The notes under the pieces were generated by a model. It worked only from the letters and a program-made list of their open reading frames with translations. It ran no database searches and was not told the DNA's origin. A stretch of 64,000 nucleotides of DNA, from the NCBI RefSeq assembly GCF_000835495.1, contig NW_015622542.1, positions 642,485-706,484 on the forward strand. The letters are read 5' to 3'. This DNA is from Cladophialophora immunda. Lineage: Eukaryota; Ascomycota; Eurotiomycetes; Chaetothyriales; Herpotrichiellaceae. Each line of letters starts with the position of its first letter. Positions within the stretch are counted from its first letter, which is position 1. Shown one piece after another: positions 53,549 through 64,000 of this stretch. The translations under genes and the position numbers were made by a program.

Positions 53549-54548
53549 CGTCCTTGTCAGGGTGCAAGGCCCCCAGGTGGTGGACGAGGATGCATATAGC
53601 GCTTTGTGTCGTATGGGGGAGTCACTTACACACACCAGGACTCCAAATCCTGTATCTATGTATCCCTTCTCAATCAATTGGCTGTGAAATAGACACCATA
53701 GGATTAGAAGTAGTCTTTTCTTTTTCTTCTTCTTTTTTTTCTTCTTGAGTGCAGCGTTCGACGTCGACTCAGAGTTTCACCCCGTTCCCAAGTCCCAAAG
53801 AGAAAGCTGACAGCCCGGCTCCCTCTTAGCAGCAGCAGCAGCAACAAGCTTTTCCCCCCTCTCGCGTAGCCTTTGGGGCTTGGAATATGACAGAAGGGCA
53901 GGATTCGGGCCTTGACCCAAAAAGGGGTGGTATAAAATATTACCTAGGTACCTCTATTACTCGAGAACGAAAAACCTAATTGCCATTTACGGTTTAAGCC
54001 TAGAGGGTGAGCGAAGGCTGCTTTAACCTGAGCTTTGACTGAGTGTAGGCTGAGCATCACTGAGCCCTCACGGAGCGCTCCCTGAGTAAACAAATGGAGG
54101 CCTAATCTGGCCCCTAACGGATCGGCTATACTTACCTCTCAGCTAGGCATGTGTTTCAGACGGGCGTCAGGGAACCTGGCAGATTCCCTGCTCTTTGGCT
54201 GCTGCCTAAATTTTCTCGTAACCTTGGCTGGCAGTGCAGCGGTGTGTCGGTTGAATCGTGCGTTGTAGAGCAGGAATCCAATTAAGCAAATCCAGCCCTG
54301 CGCCCAAGCGCTCACCCCAAGGGCTCACCCCGAAAGTGTGGGAGATGTAGGGACGTGTCTTTGTCAATGTCTGCAGAGAGCTAATCCCGATCGGCGGACT
54401 AAGCAAAACTAAGTTAGGGCCCGAAGTACTCGGCAACGCGATAAGGAGCTGTCGGCAGCACGCCTTCCCCGATATCGTTGAGAGTGACTGAGGATTGAGA
54501 GGCGCGCAGTCAGTTCGGAACCTTGTCATCTGCAGCGCATTGTTCTTG
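53549..54548. other. intergenic, low-complexity tracts
   Basis: Contains a CT/TTC-rich run at about 53714-53746 and an AGCAGCAGC tract near 53828-53845, in the 5' region of the regulator-like gene. The rest shows no gene; the next locus is decayed. Confidence 0.45.
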
Positions 54549-55692
54549 ATGTACGGACTCGTCGCTGTATATCTATCCCAAGCCTGCAAGCGCGATCCTA
54601 CATCACTATTCTTCTATCCAAACACTGCGTATCAAGCGAAATATTCGAGGAGAATAAAAGAAGAAGCGGTGGAATTCGTTCAAGACTCGAACTACACAGA
54701 CCTTTTCATCGCACTGTCAGCGAGCCTACCTACGGTCCTCTGCGTCGGAATCCCAAGTATTATGCGGAACAATTCGCAATACCTCCACTACACCATAGGA
54801 TCGCTCTTTAATGGTCTATCAGATACCGAGCGGCAAGAAATCATCTTCCTAGTTTTGATTGCTAATACAGTACCACGAGTACATTATGCGTACGAGCAAC
54901 CATGGCTGAAGCAGGTTGTGGATATTGTCTTTAAGTACAACGAAACTCTCCCTGGGTACGACGATCTTGTTGCCCTAGAAGGCAGTAAAGATTACTGGAC
55001 GAAGGGTCGTTTAGACTATACCTTCATCCTGGAGAGATGCTCTGATACCGGTGCCCCTTATATTCTTATTGCTGAGGATGATGTGCTGGCCGGTGATAGA
55101 TGGTACCTACAGACTAAGCAGGCTTTACAATCCTGAAAGTTTCAGCAAACAGATTGGTACCTGCGACTTTTCTTTGCGGAAGGATTCTTAGGCTGGCAGT
55201 CACAAAGAGCGCCAGCTTATTTTGCTTGGTCTGCCGCTATCACCGGGACGACGGTGGCCTTGGTGTTCCTACCGAGGCCTATGGTCCCAGTGCTGCAAAG
55301 GAGGTGGTCTCGACCAGCAGTGTTACTATTTTGTGTAACTGTCTGTGCGGCAGTCATTGCACTGTGCTTCGCAGCCGGCAGATTGAGTGTCTTCCCTCTG
55401 AAGAGTGGTATTGTGCTGATGGACGATGGATGCTGTGGGCAGAGCCTGGTGTTTCCACGCAAGATTGTTCCAGGGTTAGCTGATTGGTTTCGAAGGGTGA
55501 AAGATGGCCATGCAGACCGCCGGATTAAGGAGTTTGCAGAGCACACAAAACTTGCGTCATTCGCCTTGGTTCCCAGTGTATTCCAGCACATTGGTGGAGA
55601 GACTTCGCACGAGGCAGATCTATCTAAAGACGTTCCGACACAGCATGAGCCTTGCACAACGAGTGTGGAATTTTGGCTTTGAGGAGCAGTAG
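54549..55692 (+). pseudogene. decayed PGAP4-like (TMEM246) glycosyltransferase
   Basis: The frame resembles fungal relatives of PGAP4, the Golgi enzyme that adds GalNAc to GPI anchors. Visible parts in order: an N-terminal hydrophobic anchor (LFLMYGLVAVYL), a GT-A half with the DxD-like motif LIAEDDVLAGDRWY, DWYLRLFFAEGFLGW, two hydrophobic helices (AWSAAITGTTVALVFL; VLLFCVTVCAAVIALCF) inserted as in PGAP4, and the second half with GCCGQSLVFPRK and LVPSVFQHIGG. A TGA at 55134-55136 interrupts the frame between two conserved parts. The expected ending RVWNFGFE lies in another frame near 55660-55690, implying a frameshift. No ATG precedes the anchor; the first is 54549. Probably inactive. Confidence 0.6.
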
Positions 55693-56062
55693 TCAATTGC
55701 TCAGCTGGTCATGCTGTCGAAGCAGGTTCTCAAAGCGCCCGGAAAACTGGTTGACGAAGAGTCGTGTGCCTGCGGACTCGGGGAACGCGGACCGGCTAAA
55801 AGATCAGCTGACCTCGACAATCTCAGAAGATGAGCCCATTGTGGTCAAGTCAAGCAGCCTTTTCAGGTCCCCTTTGTTCCCTTGGGCTCCGCTTTGGGCT
55901 CCCTGTTGAGAAAGACGGATGAGAATCAATTCTGATACCCACTACTTCCACCTTTGTCCCTCACATACTAAATTACGACATAATTTGACCAGTTCAATAT
56001 GTAGGAGCACAAGATTCTTGCAAGACCAAGAATTGATTCGATCTGCTGTTTTCTTTCCGGGA
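55693..56062. other. intergenic, no gene recognised
   Basis: Between the decayed glycosyltransferase and a multi-exon unknown gene. An 85-codon frame has no feature. Confidence 0.4.
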
Positions 56063-56779
56063 ATGCCTACTCGTCAGAGTAACCAAGAACGCACAAGATG
56101 GAGGAGCAAATGCCGTTGCATATTATCAAAATATCTCGGTGAGATCGGATGCTAGTTACGATTTGAATGACTTGTAACAATTATCAGAACAAGAGCTAGG
56201 ATTGCACATAGAGCCGTCACAAGTTCGCCTGGTTCCGAAGATCAACGATCCATACCGTTGGAAATATCCTCCACGTCTTCGAAAACTATTCAATAAAAAT
56301 ATGAGCGACCAGTCGGTCGGAGTCTATAAGGCGCTATGTCGGGAGATTGAAGTCAAAAAGTCCGTGATAGCCGTGATGCAAGATGGGTCCGGAGAGCTTG
56401 ACGAATGGCCAACAGGCGATGATGAAGTGCGGCAAGCACTGTCTGTCATTTTCCACGGTAGAGGCTGACCATGTATCCATAGCGCCCACAGTCGTTAGAA
56501 CGAGACCCCAGCCCTCCTCTCATAACTGAGCAATTGCAAATTGAAAATCAAAGGCTCACCAAAGAGTTGCTATTATTGCACGACCAGGCCACAAATACTC
56601 AAGAGGAAGTAGATCGAAAGGATCGAGAGACTGGACAACTTCGAGAGGAAATACGGAAGTTGATATCAACAAGAGACTATTTTCAATGCAATTTGCAGAG
56701 ATATTTACAACAAGTCGAAAACGCATCGACATTACTCGACTCGTTAAGCCGCGAACTGAGATGCGACATCCCTTGTTAA
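56063..56779 (+). CDS. hypothetical protein with C-terminal coiled coil
   Basis: Proposed exons 56063-56138, 56188-56444 and 56483-56779 give about 209 residues. Intron 1 (49 nt, GTGAGA..TATCAG) joins the basic start (RQSNQERTRWRSKCRCI) to ELGLHIEPSQVRLVPK in frame. Intron 2 is only 38 nt with a weak donor (GTCATT), so that junction is uncertain; without it the protein ends shortly after VRQALSVIFHG. The last 80 residues form a clear heptad-like coiled coil (LQIENQRLTKELLLLHDQA; DRETGQLREEIRKL). The basic start plus coiled coil recalls dimeric regulators, but no bZIP spacing is evident. Function unknown. Confidence 0.45.
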
Positions 56780-59236
56780 TCTAGCTACGACTTACCCCAC
56801 TCTCGAGGGACAGAACTCATATTGAGGTCTAAGCCATCAACTCAGTTTCCCTTGAGTTTCAATTCAACACTCGTTGCACACTCGAATGACAGTGACGTAT
56901 TTGCGTTTTGGGAGACGGGACCTCAAAATGTATGATTAGACCGAGAAGCAGGGAGCTTTTGCATTGTTAGGACGCTTCCAAGAGATCACGAAGTTGCACA
57001 ATACAGATAAGGACCTTCCAGAAGAAGGGAGGGGGTTCCGAGTTGATAAGATCTAGACGTTGACTCACATCTCTTTAAACTGTGCGACTTCGGCCCTTAC
57101 ACCCTGATCATTGACGTCGTCTCAGATACCTAATAGGTACTCTTTAGCAAGCCCGAAGGCGTACTATGACACCGACAATTGACACTCGCTAATCTACCCG
57201 GGCAGGTGTTGCAGGCGCGCCGCCGCTTTTGACGGCTATAAGAACCCCATCCCCCATCCCAACTCTGTCCCTTCCAACCTGTGTCTCTCAACTCTGTTCG
57301 CCGTGACGCGCCCGTCGTGCGTTTCGACACTATGTGAATCCTCCCGCCTAGCTCATTAAGCCCCCGTGCTCGATTCTCCCCCCGGCTCCTTCACAATCTG
57401 CCTCGTTACCAGAAGTCTCCCTTTCCGGCTCCCTTCATAAATCTGCCTCGCCTCTTCAAGGCCCCCGATCAGGCCCCCAATCCTCGGTGCGCGGCTCCCT
57501 CTACACTTCGAGGACGGCCCGTTTCGGCCCCCTCATGCGCCCTCATTTCTCCATGACAGACTTGGCTGCACGGAGTGCAGGATCAGCGAGCCCCGCCCGT
57601 CATCCACGCTTCGACCAGGGCCCTGAGAATACGGATGTCGACCTCAGCAAGTTCCCTTGGGCCACCTTGCGAACGTGATCCTCCCTATGGCGTTCGTTCC
57701 AGTCTTGCCAAAACCCCAGCGAGATCGTCATCACCGACAGTGGCAAGATCGGACATCCTCTATGGCGGCGTGGTTTACTCTCAGCTCTCCATACTGCACC
57801 ATCGGGGCCGGGATTCCGCGTCCCGAATTTGTGGAGCTAAAGCATGGAAGGTGGCAGAGCGCAGCGGATCCTTTGGCACAGCAAGCTGAGTGCCGCACCT
57901 GGTGCATCCAATCACGAGAATGTGCATTGCTGCCTGCGCTCTGCCTGGAAAATGCAATGTTGAGAGCGCCTGAGTCTTCCATTTCGGCCCTCAGCGACCC
58001 CCAGGAAAAGAGTCGCCATCCGGTGAAACGGACACGTCAGCATGTTGCAAACAGATTCTCGGCTACAGCAGTTCCCCCAAGAGGGTCTTGCGAACGGAGC
58101 TATGAAGGAAAAGTGGTATTCGGGAGACACAATTTTTGCTCGAACAGACGCAGATGTTGACTCGCCGTTGTACCTTGTCCCAATGGCTGGCGTGCGTGTG
58201 CTTTGAGGTTGGTCATCAATTTCGAAGGAGGGTGCAGGTTTGTCCAGGAACCACTGGAAGCAGCTGTCTCGGTCCGCGGGCATATTCTCGACATTTTTGA
58301 ACCTGAAAGAACGTGAAAGAACGGGCCACCGCCCTATATCGTCGCCTCGTTCTCAAAGACCACCGCCGCCGGTTTCAATGCTGCACTCGGGATAGCGGCA
58401 GCCCCTGTCTCTCACGATATTTCGGTGGCATGACCCACTCTACTTCGTTGAGGTGATGATCTTCCCTCTCCCTGCCTCACCGGGCTTGGAAACACCGACA
58501 GAAACTTTGGCGGCCAATGGGTGAAACTCGGCAGTTGTGAAAGTCTTGGAACTGCGTCCTGTGAGACGAGAAAGTATAGAGCGCATTAGGCAGTGCTGAC
58601 TGTCTATAAGAATGGGACTGGTTCCCTCACTAGTTCCTACGGTCAGATCCGTTCTCATGCTTCACTTCGCGGAACTGTGCACTTTAGTCGTGGTGGCTTT
58701 CATCGCGTATCAACCAAATAAACTGTCTTTTAGAAGTGACGTCTTCGGCAAATCTTCCCAGTCGGGCTCTACAGTCCTTGTCGTCAACTCTGCCGTGCTG
58801 CAAGACATAACGGAAAGACCGCACATGACCAGAGATTTTCAAAGGATAAGACTTTGCCCTGGTCGATTGGCCAGACAGATCCGACACCTTGTACATAATG
58901 TGCCATGTACAGTGGCTCATATACTTGTCTGGTAGAGCGACAAGGGTGGCCAGAAGCTGGTCTGGCTGTGCCGTTTTCATTACTACCCCAGACCTCCACG
59001 AGAGCCATTGGTTCTCACCACGAGTTTGGACTGAGTGGACGAGTCTGAGTAAGTACCTATACAGATGTGTTCGTCAAGAAAGCGGCAACCCGTGAAATTG
59101 GTGTGGTGGGATCCGCAGAGCCCTGAATGGTATATATTTATGAGGTTTTTCGCTTTGATCACAGCAGCTGAGTTCGGTCCTCTAGTCTTAGAGATAGCGA
59201 AGCAAAAATCTCGTCTATCACTCCCCAATGCACAAC
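56780..59236. other. long gap, promoter-like but no gene accepted
   Basis: A TATA-like GCTATAAGA at about 57234-57242 is followed by a strongly C/T-rich stretch to about 57500, as before a fungal transcription start. The plus-strand frames behind it (167 codons, 57657-58160, and two shorter ones) have no recognisable domain. A transcribed or decayed gene is possible. Nothing else is seen to 59236. Confidence 0.35.
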
Positions 59237-60889
59237 CTATGCTAAAAGCTCATGAGAGTGATGTACTTCTTGAAGACACGCCACAAGCTCATGCGCCCGT
59301 ATCCGGTCTCTTGTCGACTTGCGAAGCATGCGACGTAGAAGCTCAAGATGACGTGAAGGCGCCGTATTGGCTTTGGCCCAAATTCCATCATGCCAGGCGT
59401 CCATCTTCTCCCTGTGAGGTGAAGTGTCGTCAAATACCTGCGTTAAGTCCCACGTTTCTCGTGGGAGTTCAATCAATCTAAAAGTAAACATTATCACTAT
59501 AGCTAGTGACCAGATGTCGCTGACCTGGTGTCTCTCCCGACGGATATACTCTGGGCAGACATAGCATGGAGTACCCCCACCAATAAAATATGTAAGGTTT
59601 TCCGGAGAGGCAAGACCAAAGTCGATCAAAACGGTGCGACGAGACTTGGGATCGTACATTGTGTTCTCGGCCTTGAGATCATTGTAGAAAAAGCCTTTCT
59701 GATGCACCCACTGCAACCCCTGGGCGGCACCGAGCCAGATATCCATGGATTGCATCTCGGTGAGTGTGGAGGTGAACTGGCGGTCAACGTATTTTTCGAG
59801 GCTCATCCCGGGGACTAGTTCCATCGTTATCGAATACTTTTCAGCGTCTGACTCGAGAAACTGGACGACGTTTTGCTGCATTCAGTTAGGTCTGTCTTTG
59901 TCGGCCCGGAGGTTGCTTGGAGTACTTACATGCTTGCAGAGAGCCTTGAGGGCGTGAACCTCAGTCCGCCACATGTTTGCAGCGACTGGAATGTCAGGGT
60001 GCCGACAAAACTTGATCGCAACTCTCTTCCCTAACGCTTTGCCTTCCTCAATCCGTGAATAGCGTGTTTCCCCAATGAATTTCCCGACGACCTGCGTCTT
60101 CGCTGTTGATTCTTGACGGACCGTTACAGTCTGCTTAGGGGAGTTGTAAATATCCTCGAGGGAGGTATCGTCCGTTTTTCGGGTGCTGTTCTTAACATCG
60201 GCCCTTGCAGGCTTTGTTCGACGTCGAAGGTCGGTCTTTTGCCCGGAAGGGGCATGGGGAGCCGTGACGATCTCTGAAGGTGCTGATAAGGTGTACATAC
60301 TAGGCTGATACACATCGCTCAGAGGGAAGACATGCAAGAGGAACCGGAGGCCTTCTCCTAGGTTGAGGATCCATGTGCTAGCGCGGAGTCGAGTACTCTC
60401 CTTGGGTGCGACAGAGCGAGTCTGGGACGAGAGCGGCCATTCGCGTACGGTTTGTTCAGAGGCAGACAAGTTCTGCAGCCAGATCTCTGAGAAGTCTGGA
60501 TCAGGAAACAATTGGCAATGATAGATATTGATATAGCAGACATGGTCCTTTGATGCAGGGTCGCCCGACAGGACGAAGTAGTTGCCCAGATCTGACCCAA
60601 ACGTAAACCGGTCCAAGACTTTATTCTGGCGGAGGACCAGTGCCTTTTTGGCAGTGCGCATAGTCTGTTCCACCAGAACTTGGGGCTGTTCTTCGTCATC
60701 GAAATCTCGGCCATTTCCCTCGGCAGGAGGAGATGGTGGTCGAGGACCGAGCAGGTCAACGTGCGTCTTGTTCTGCGGCAGCGCAATTGAGTATCGTGCA
60801 GCATCTGAAAGTGGAAGTAGTAGTGCCCGAACTCTCTTGTCATCCGCCCATGCGTGGAAATTGAAATCCATTTTGATGAGGACACTCAC
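59237..60889 (-). CDS. FHA-like domain / protein kinase, non-RD type
   Basis: Exons 60889-59930 and 59875-59237, joined over a 54-nt intron, give 532 residues. An FHA-like module is suggested near 95-165 by TFGSDLGNYFVLSG, HVCYINIYHCQLFPDPD and EIWLQNLSAS. The kinase domain has VAIK (Lys293), the helix-C Glu310 in WRTEVHALKAL, HQNVVQFLESD across the splice site, catalytic-loop YNDLKAEN (Asp386, Asn391) and DFG (Asp405), then CYVCPEYIRRERHQVSDIWS. The HRD motif reads YND, so the Arg that couples activation-loop phosphorylation is missing, and the Gly-rich loop is weak. Key catalytic Lys, Asp and Asn remain, so activity is possible. FHA-kinase pairing recalls checkpoint kinases; function here is unknown. 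Confidence 0.82.
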
Positions 60890-61233
60890 TAGAGGGAGAA
60901 GAATGATCGCTTCATTTTCCGGCAGTTGCGGAGGGTCTGGTGTCTTTAAGGCACTTCCCAGGGCGAAGAGGATTTTCGACTAACTGATGCATTCAATCCC
61001 ATGAATAGATCCTAGCTAGGCGTTTCGGATGAGCCATTGCGGCATATCTTCGTAGGTAGCTACCGTGCCCAATTAGAAGGGGGGATCCACATTGTTCCAT
61101 TACGCGCCAAGGCTTCGCGGGGGTGGCCAAGCATGGTTGGCGCATGTGCGGCATCTCATTTCTCTCGTCCACCTCGACATCCTTCCCTCAAAATACTGGT
61201 AACAGTCGCTCCATTTAGTCAATCAATTCGAAC
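60890..61233. promoter_or_regulatory. bidirectional promoter region
   Basis: 344 bp between the kinase start (minus) and the basic-protein start (plus). No coding content; shared regulation is inferred from arrangement only. Confidence 0.4.
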
Positions 61234-61911
61234 ATGCAATCGCCTACCCCTCCGCCCTCTTTGGACCATCTAACCCTCCCCAATATCGATAATCCTCTCT
61301 ACAACGTTGACCCCGATTCCGAACCTGCAGTCGAATACTGGCTCCAACAACGGTGCCCAAAGCTGAATGTCAAACAACTCATTTCCAGGCATAACAGAGT
61401 ACAAATACCTATAGAAGAAGACTTTAAACTGCTTTGGCGGCTAAGGTCTAAAGTGCAAGAAGAATCTGCCGAAGATGCTGAAAAGGTGGTTCTGCAAGCC
61501 CTGAAAGATCTGGATAGTGAACGTCAAAAGTCAGAGGAAGAATTTCGCTGCTGGGAAGATAAACTCTTTTCCGACCACCCGTTTCCTCCTGGAAAGCGAG
61601 GGACATGGGAAGCTCTACTGCGCAGCAGGAATCTACTTTCCATCAACGGCTCGATCTCATCGCTTTTCCCTCACCTCTTCGACAGACTTCAACCAAAAAC
61701 ATTCGAGGCCGGAACATTTCGAATGAATTCGCCTACAGCGGCGGTCACAAAACGTTTCAGGGCTGCCAAATCACAGAAGACGGAGGTCCGCCAGCGGACT
61801 TCTACCAAGAAGCGTCAGCTGCGAGATAGTACGGACAGTAGGCGCAGAAATGCCTCAACAACGACCACTCCGCTACGCAGAAGCCCACGTTTAACCAAGA
61901 GCGGCACTTGA
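61234..61911 (+). CDS. hypothetical protein with basic C-terminus
   Basis: Intronless, 225 residues, ATG preceded by A at -3 (GAACATGCAA). The N-terminal half is Pro-rich then helical and charged (EDFKLLWRLRSKVQEESAED; KVVLQALKDLDSERQKSEEE). The C-terminal 60 residues are very rich in Arg, Lys, Ser and Thr, ending with RRSPRLTKSGT, which looks like a nuclear or nucleic-acid-binding tail. I do not recognise a family. Divergent from the kinase gene; a substrate or partner relation is speculative. Confidence 0.6.
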   Translation: MQSPTPPPSLDHLTLPNIDNPLYNVDPDSEPAVEYWLQQRCPKLNVKQLISRHNRVQIPIEEDFKLLWRLRSKVQEESAEDAEKVVLQALKDLDSERQKSEEEFRCWEDKLFSDHPFPPGKRGTWEALLRSRNLLSINGSISSLFPHLFDRLQPKTFEAGTFRMNSPTAAVTKRFRAAKSQKTEVRQRTSTKKRQLRDSTDSRRRNASTTTTPLRRSPRLTKSGT

Positions 61912-62782
61912 AAATCTTATTGTTTCTTTCGCTGCCTATGCTCCTGTCAGTCTGGACAAAAAGATGACGGAGCACAGACGACCTTGAATCTGACTGACGA
62001 TTGTTCCAACTCGGAGAAGGAGCTCGGATTCTGCAACCAGCAGCTGATGGTAATATGACCTTCCAAATGCGTTCTATCATCCTCCCAACTTCTTCCGATC
62101 TGGGCTAGGCTGAACAATATTCGCATCGTCCAATGACGATTGGAATCACCTCTTTGCTGGGGACCTCGTCGCTCCAAGTGTGACCTGGACATGGAGGTGG
62201 GAGAGCTGGTGGATTGGGCATGGTCCTCATCAGGGGTACATGTACTTCCCCTTATTTGCGAACAAGTCTTGGTCTCACCATCTTGTCAAGGACGGGTTGC
62301 CTTCTCATGTAGTTGGGATGCCATAATGACAAAGATTAAGAACTAGGCAACAGCTACCTGTAATCAGCACCTTACCGCCATGTAGAAAAGGATGCAAACG
62401 TGGCGCTCAAAAACCCTGCACCATTAGCCGTGATCGCTAAGTGGCCGTTTCTCCAATTTTTCAATGTTCGGGCCTTCTTAGAAGGATTCGTTTCGAAGAT
62501 CTTTGAATCTTCGTCCGTGAGGCCCCTGATTTTACGCCCACCTTCTCTTCTTGTTCCGGTCCGGACACAAAGCTTCCGATCTACCCGTGCATTTTTCGAG
62601 GACGACAGGATCTCAAGGCAAATCCAAGAGTTCCATCCAAGAGTTCCTTATTCTCCCCATCGCAAAATGCTTGCTAGATAGTCTTTTGATTGGCGATAGT
62701 ATTGTTGATGCTGTTGGGGGGCCAAAAGCTTGAAACGCCTACAAAACTTAGTAAACTTTGATGGTATCGAAGGTTGATCGTC
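61912..62782. other. intergenic, no gene recognised
   Basis: Short frames on both strands; a 93-codon plus frame (62400-62681) starts with GTG and has no feature. Nothing accepted. Confidence 0.4.
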
Positions 62783-63073
62783 TTACAGCTCGTCTTCAGG
62801 GTTTTCCGACTTTACTTTGTATATTTCAAGATGTAAATCGTCAGAATTGCAGCTTGGAGTCTCTCGAACATCCATGTCGAGGACAAGATGTGACCAAGAC
62901 TTTGATCCTCTTCTGTCGGGGTCGAGGTGAATGTAGTGCTGATTCTTCTCGTACTCGCTGTCTGAGCGCCTTGCATACCGCAGGAAGGCTTTGATAATTT
63001 CCTCGTCCGACTGAGGAGACTTGACAATTATCAGTATACGTAGAGGAGCAGTGGCGATAGCTGGAGAAGCCAT
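62783..63073 (-). CDS. small hypothetical protein
   Basis: 96 residues beginning MASPAIATAPLRILIIVKSP, with a beta-strand-like start, a helical charged middle (DEEIIKAFLRYARRSDSEYE) and an acidic end. No membrane segment. Composition looks like a real small soluble protein, but no family is recognised and no intron signals support it. Confidence 0.4.
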   Translation of the reverse strand: MASPAIATAPLRILIIVKSPQSDEEIIKAFLRYARRSDSEYEKNQHYIHLDPDRRGSKSWSHLVLDMDVRETPSCNSDDLHLEIYKVKSENPEDEL

Positions 63074-64000
63074 GTCTGTGCAGGCGTTTTTGAGTGTTGG
63101 GATCCGTCAGAGGGTGATTAAAGGCGCCTAGTCGATATTTAAGGGGTTTACTTAGCCTTGCCCAGCCACCTAAGGACTTCCCATGCAGGGTATCCGAGGA
63201 AGCGAGGAGACCCGCTAGACATCTAGATGCAAACCCCAGCGTAGGGTCCGCTGTTGCTCGCCCCAAACAATCGAAGTCAATTTCTTTAACTACATCGACT
63301 GATATTCTGAAAAGCATCTCATGCAGATGGCGATCATACTACTGTATGAATGACATTCGGCTGAATTGCGCTGAGGATTATGAAATATTTCATCTGTCGC
63401 CATGACAGGCAAAGTCGAGCTTGAAATATCATAGCCTTATCCCTGAGACCCAGCGGAGCTTGGGGGGGTCATCTTTAGGCAAGGTGGACATTTGCCTGCA
63501 CGGTTTCGGTCTTGAGCATCTAAGCTCCTTGGAAGCTCTCTCATGCCCTCAGGAGGTGCACATGGTGCTTGACCAGGTCGAGCTAGAGCATCTCTGCACC
63601 GGTTGTATCCTGCCGAAGCCTGATGACCGCAGCCACGGGGTGGAGCAGCCCATTCCAACACGCGAATTTCGCACATATCTTGTAGCAGTGTAAGCCTTTG
63701 GTATTTCATCGTTCAAATAAGCTTACCTCTGGTCTTTCGGGAGCTGAGCTGTGGCTAGGGAGTGGACTGAATACACAGCGTTTGTCGAGCATCTGACTCC
63801 GAAGGAACTTCTCTCGTCGTGACTTTCTAAAGCTGCTACCGTCCAGTCTCAAGAATTCGTTACGAGGTTCGTTCCAAGGAGAAAATAATTGTGAAATGAA
63901 TGGTAGGAACAATATCTTGCGCAGGTGGAAAAGTCCCTTGATAACCTAGTAATGTCTCTATACAGCAGAAGACGAAAGTCCATGATGGAATCAGACCCTT
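63074..64000. other. right-end region, no gene accepted
   Basis: Two overlapping 90-codon frames on opposite strands (63421-63693 plus, 63437-63709 minus) cannot both be real and neither has a known feature. A 68-codon minus frame at 63706-63912 is also unassigned. The region may be the flank of a gene beyond the window. Confidence 0.35.

Noticed and set aside
55134..55136. TGA as selenocysteine or programmed readthrough codon
   Set aside because: Filamentous ascomycetes are not known to use selenocysteine, the next bases (AAG) do not match the known CTA readthrough context, and other lesions are present.
1..64000. Secondary metabolite gene cluster
   Set aside because: Tailoring-type enzymes are present (P450, MDR, FAD hydroxylase), but no PKS, NRPS, terpene synthase or DMATS backbone is seen and the genes are dispersed.
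1..64000. Transposons, CRISPR arrays, rRNA
   Set aside because: No transposase, integrase or reverse-transcriptase motifs, no long terminal or inverted repeats, no spaced repeats and no rRNA-like segments were noticed.

Overview
The window is nuclear DNA from a filamentous ascomycete (Pezizomycotina). The evidence is short spliceosomal introns of about 50-150 nt with GT/AG ends and CTAAC/CTGAC branch sites, dense genes on both strands without operons, and typical families: Zn2Cys6 regulators, STAND/NLR receptors, an RTA1-like membrane protein, a microsomal P450, GH55 beta-1,3-glucanase, F-box and fungal-only proteins. The species cannot be named from the sequence. All exon models are read by eye from splice signals and frame continuity.

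Layout. 1-2515 (-): the 5' part of an NLR-like STAND protein (fungal N-domain, NACHT, ankyrin repeats) that runs off the left edge. 4219-5365 (+): RTA1-like seven-helix protein. 6283-8665: two convergent GST-like paralogues, followed by a divergent P450 (9189-11048, +), possibly a small detoxification or tailoring group with no backbone synthase. 11440-15267 (-): large F-box protein. 16226-17350 (+): MDR oxidoreductase. 17658-22008 (-): a second NLR, with Goodbye, NACHT, TPR and ZZ-like parts. 22942-25590 (-): secreted GH55 glucanase. 27206-28654 (-): PLP aminotransferase. 29612-32275 (+): large fungal protein of unknown function. 32719-33869: a truncated sulfite-oxidase-type gene facing a leftover acyl-CoA synthetase C-terminus, probably a rearrangement scar. 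34380-34757 (-): small unknown ORF. 35277-36851 (+): Zn2Cys6 regulator. 37566-37793 (+): membrane microprotein. 39055-41454 (-): WGR-PARP. 42398-45560 (-): MDR reductase plus FAD aromatic hydroxylase. 46357-48009 (+): JMJD7-like hydroxylase. 48307-49185 (-): HAD phosphatase. 50299-51057 (-): SAP18. 51851-53548 (-): regulator-like protein without a zinc cluster. 54549-55692 (+): broken PGAP4-like glycosyltransferase. 56063-56779 (+): unknown coiled-coil gene. 59237-60889 (-): FHA-like/kinase protein, divergent from an unknown basic protein (61234-61911, +). The last 2 kb has little beyond one small ORF.

Connections. Core functions (SAP18, PARP, JMJD7, HAD) sit mostly in the right-centre. Accessory functions (NLRs, P450/GST, MDR/FAD hydroxylase, aminotransferase) are interspersed, and two spots (about 33.3 kb and 54.5-55.7 kb) show gene decay. 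I found no transposon, CRISPR array, rRNA or convincing tRNA, and no PKS/NRPS/terpene synthase. The most unusual items are the NLR whose P-loop lies on a 25-nt microexon, the rebuilt Goodbye-NACHT-TPR-ZZ receptor, the WGR-PARP with a microsatellite at a splice donor, the JMJD7-like enzyme with large insertions in its catalytic domain, and the two decayed loci.
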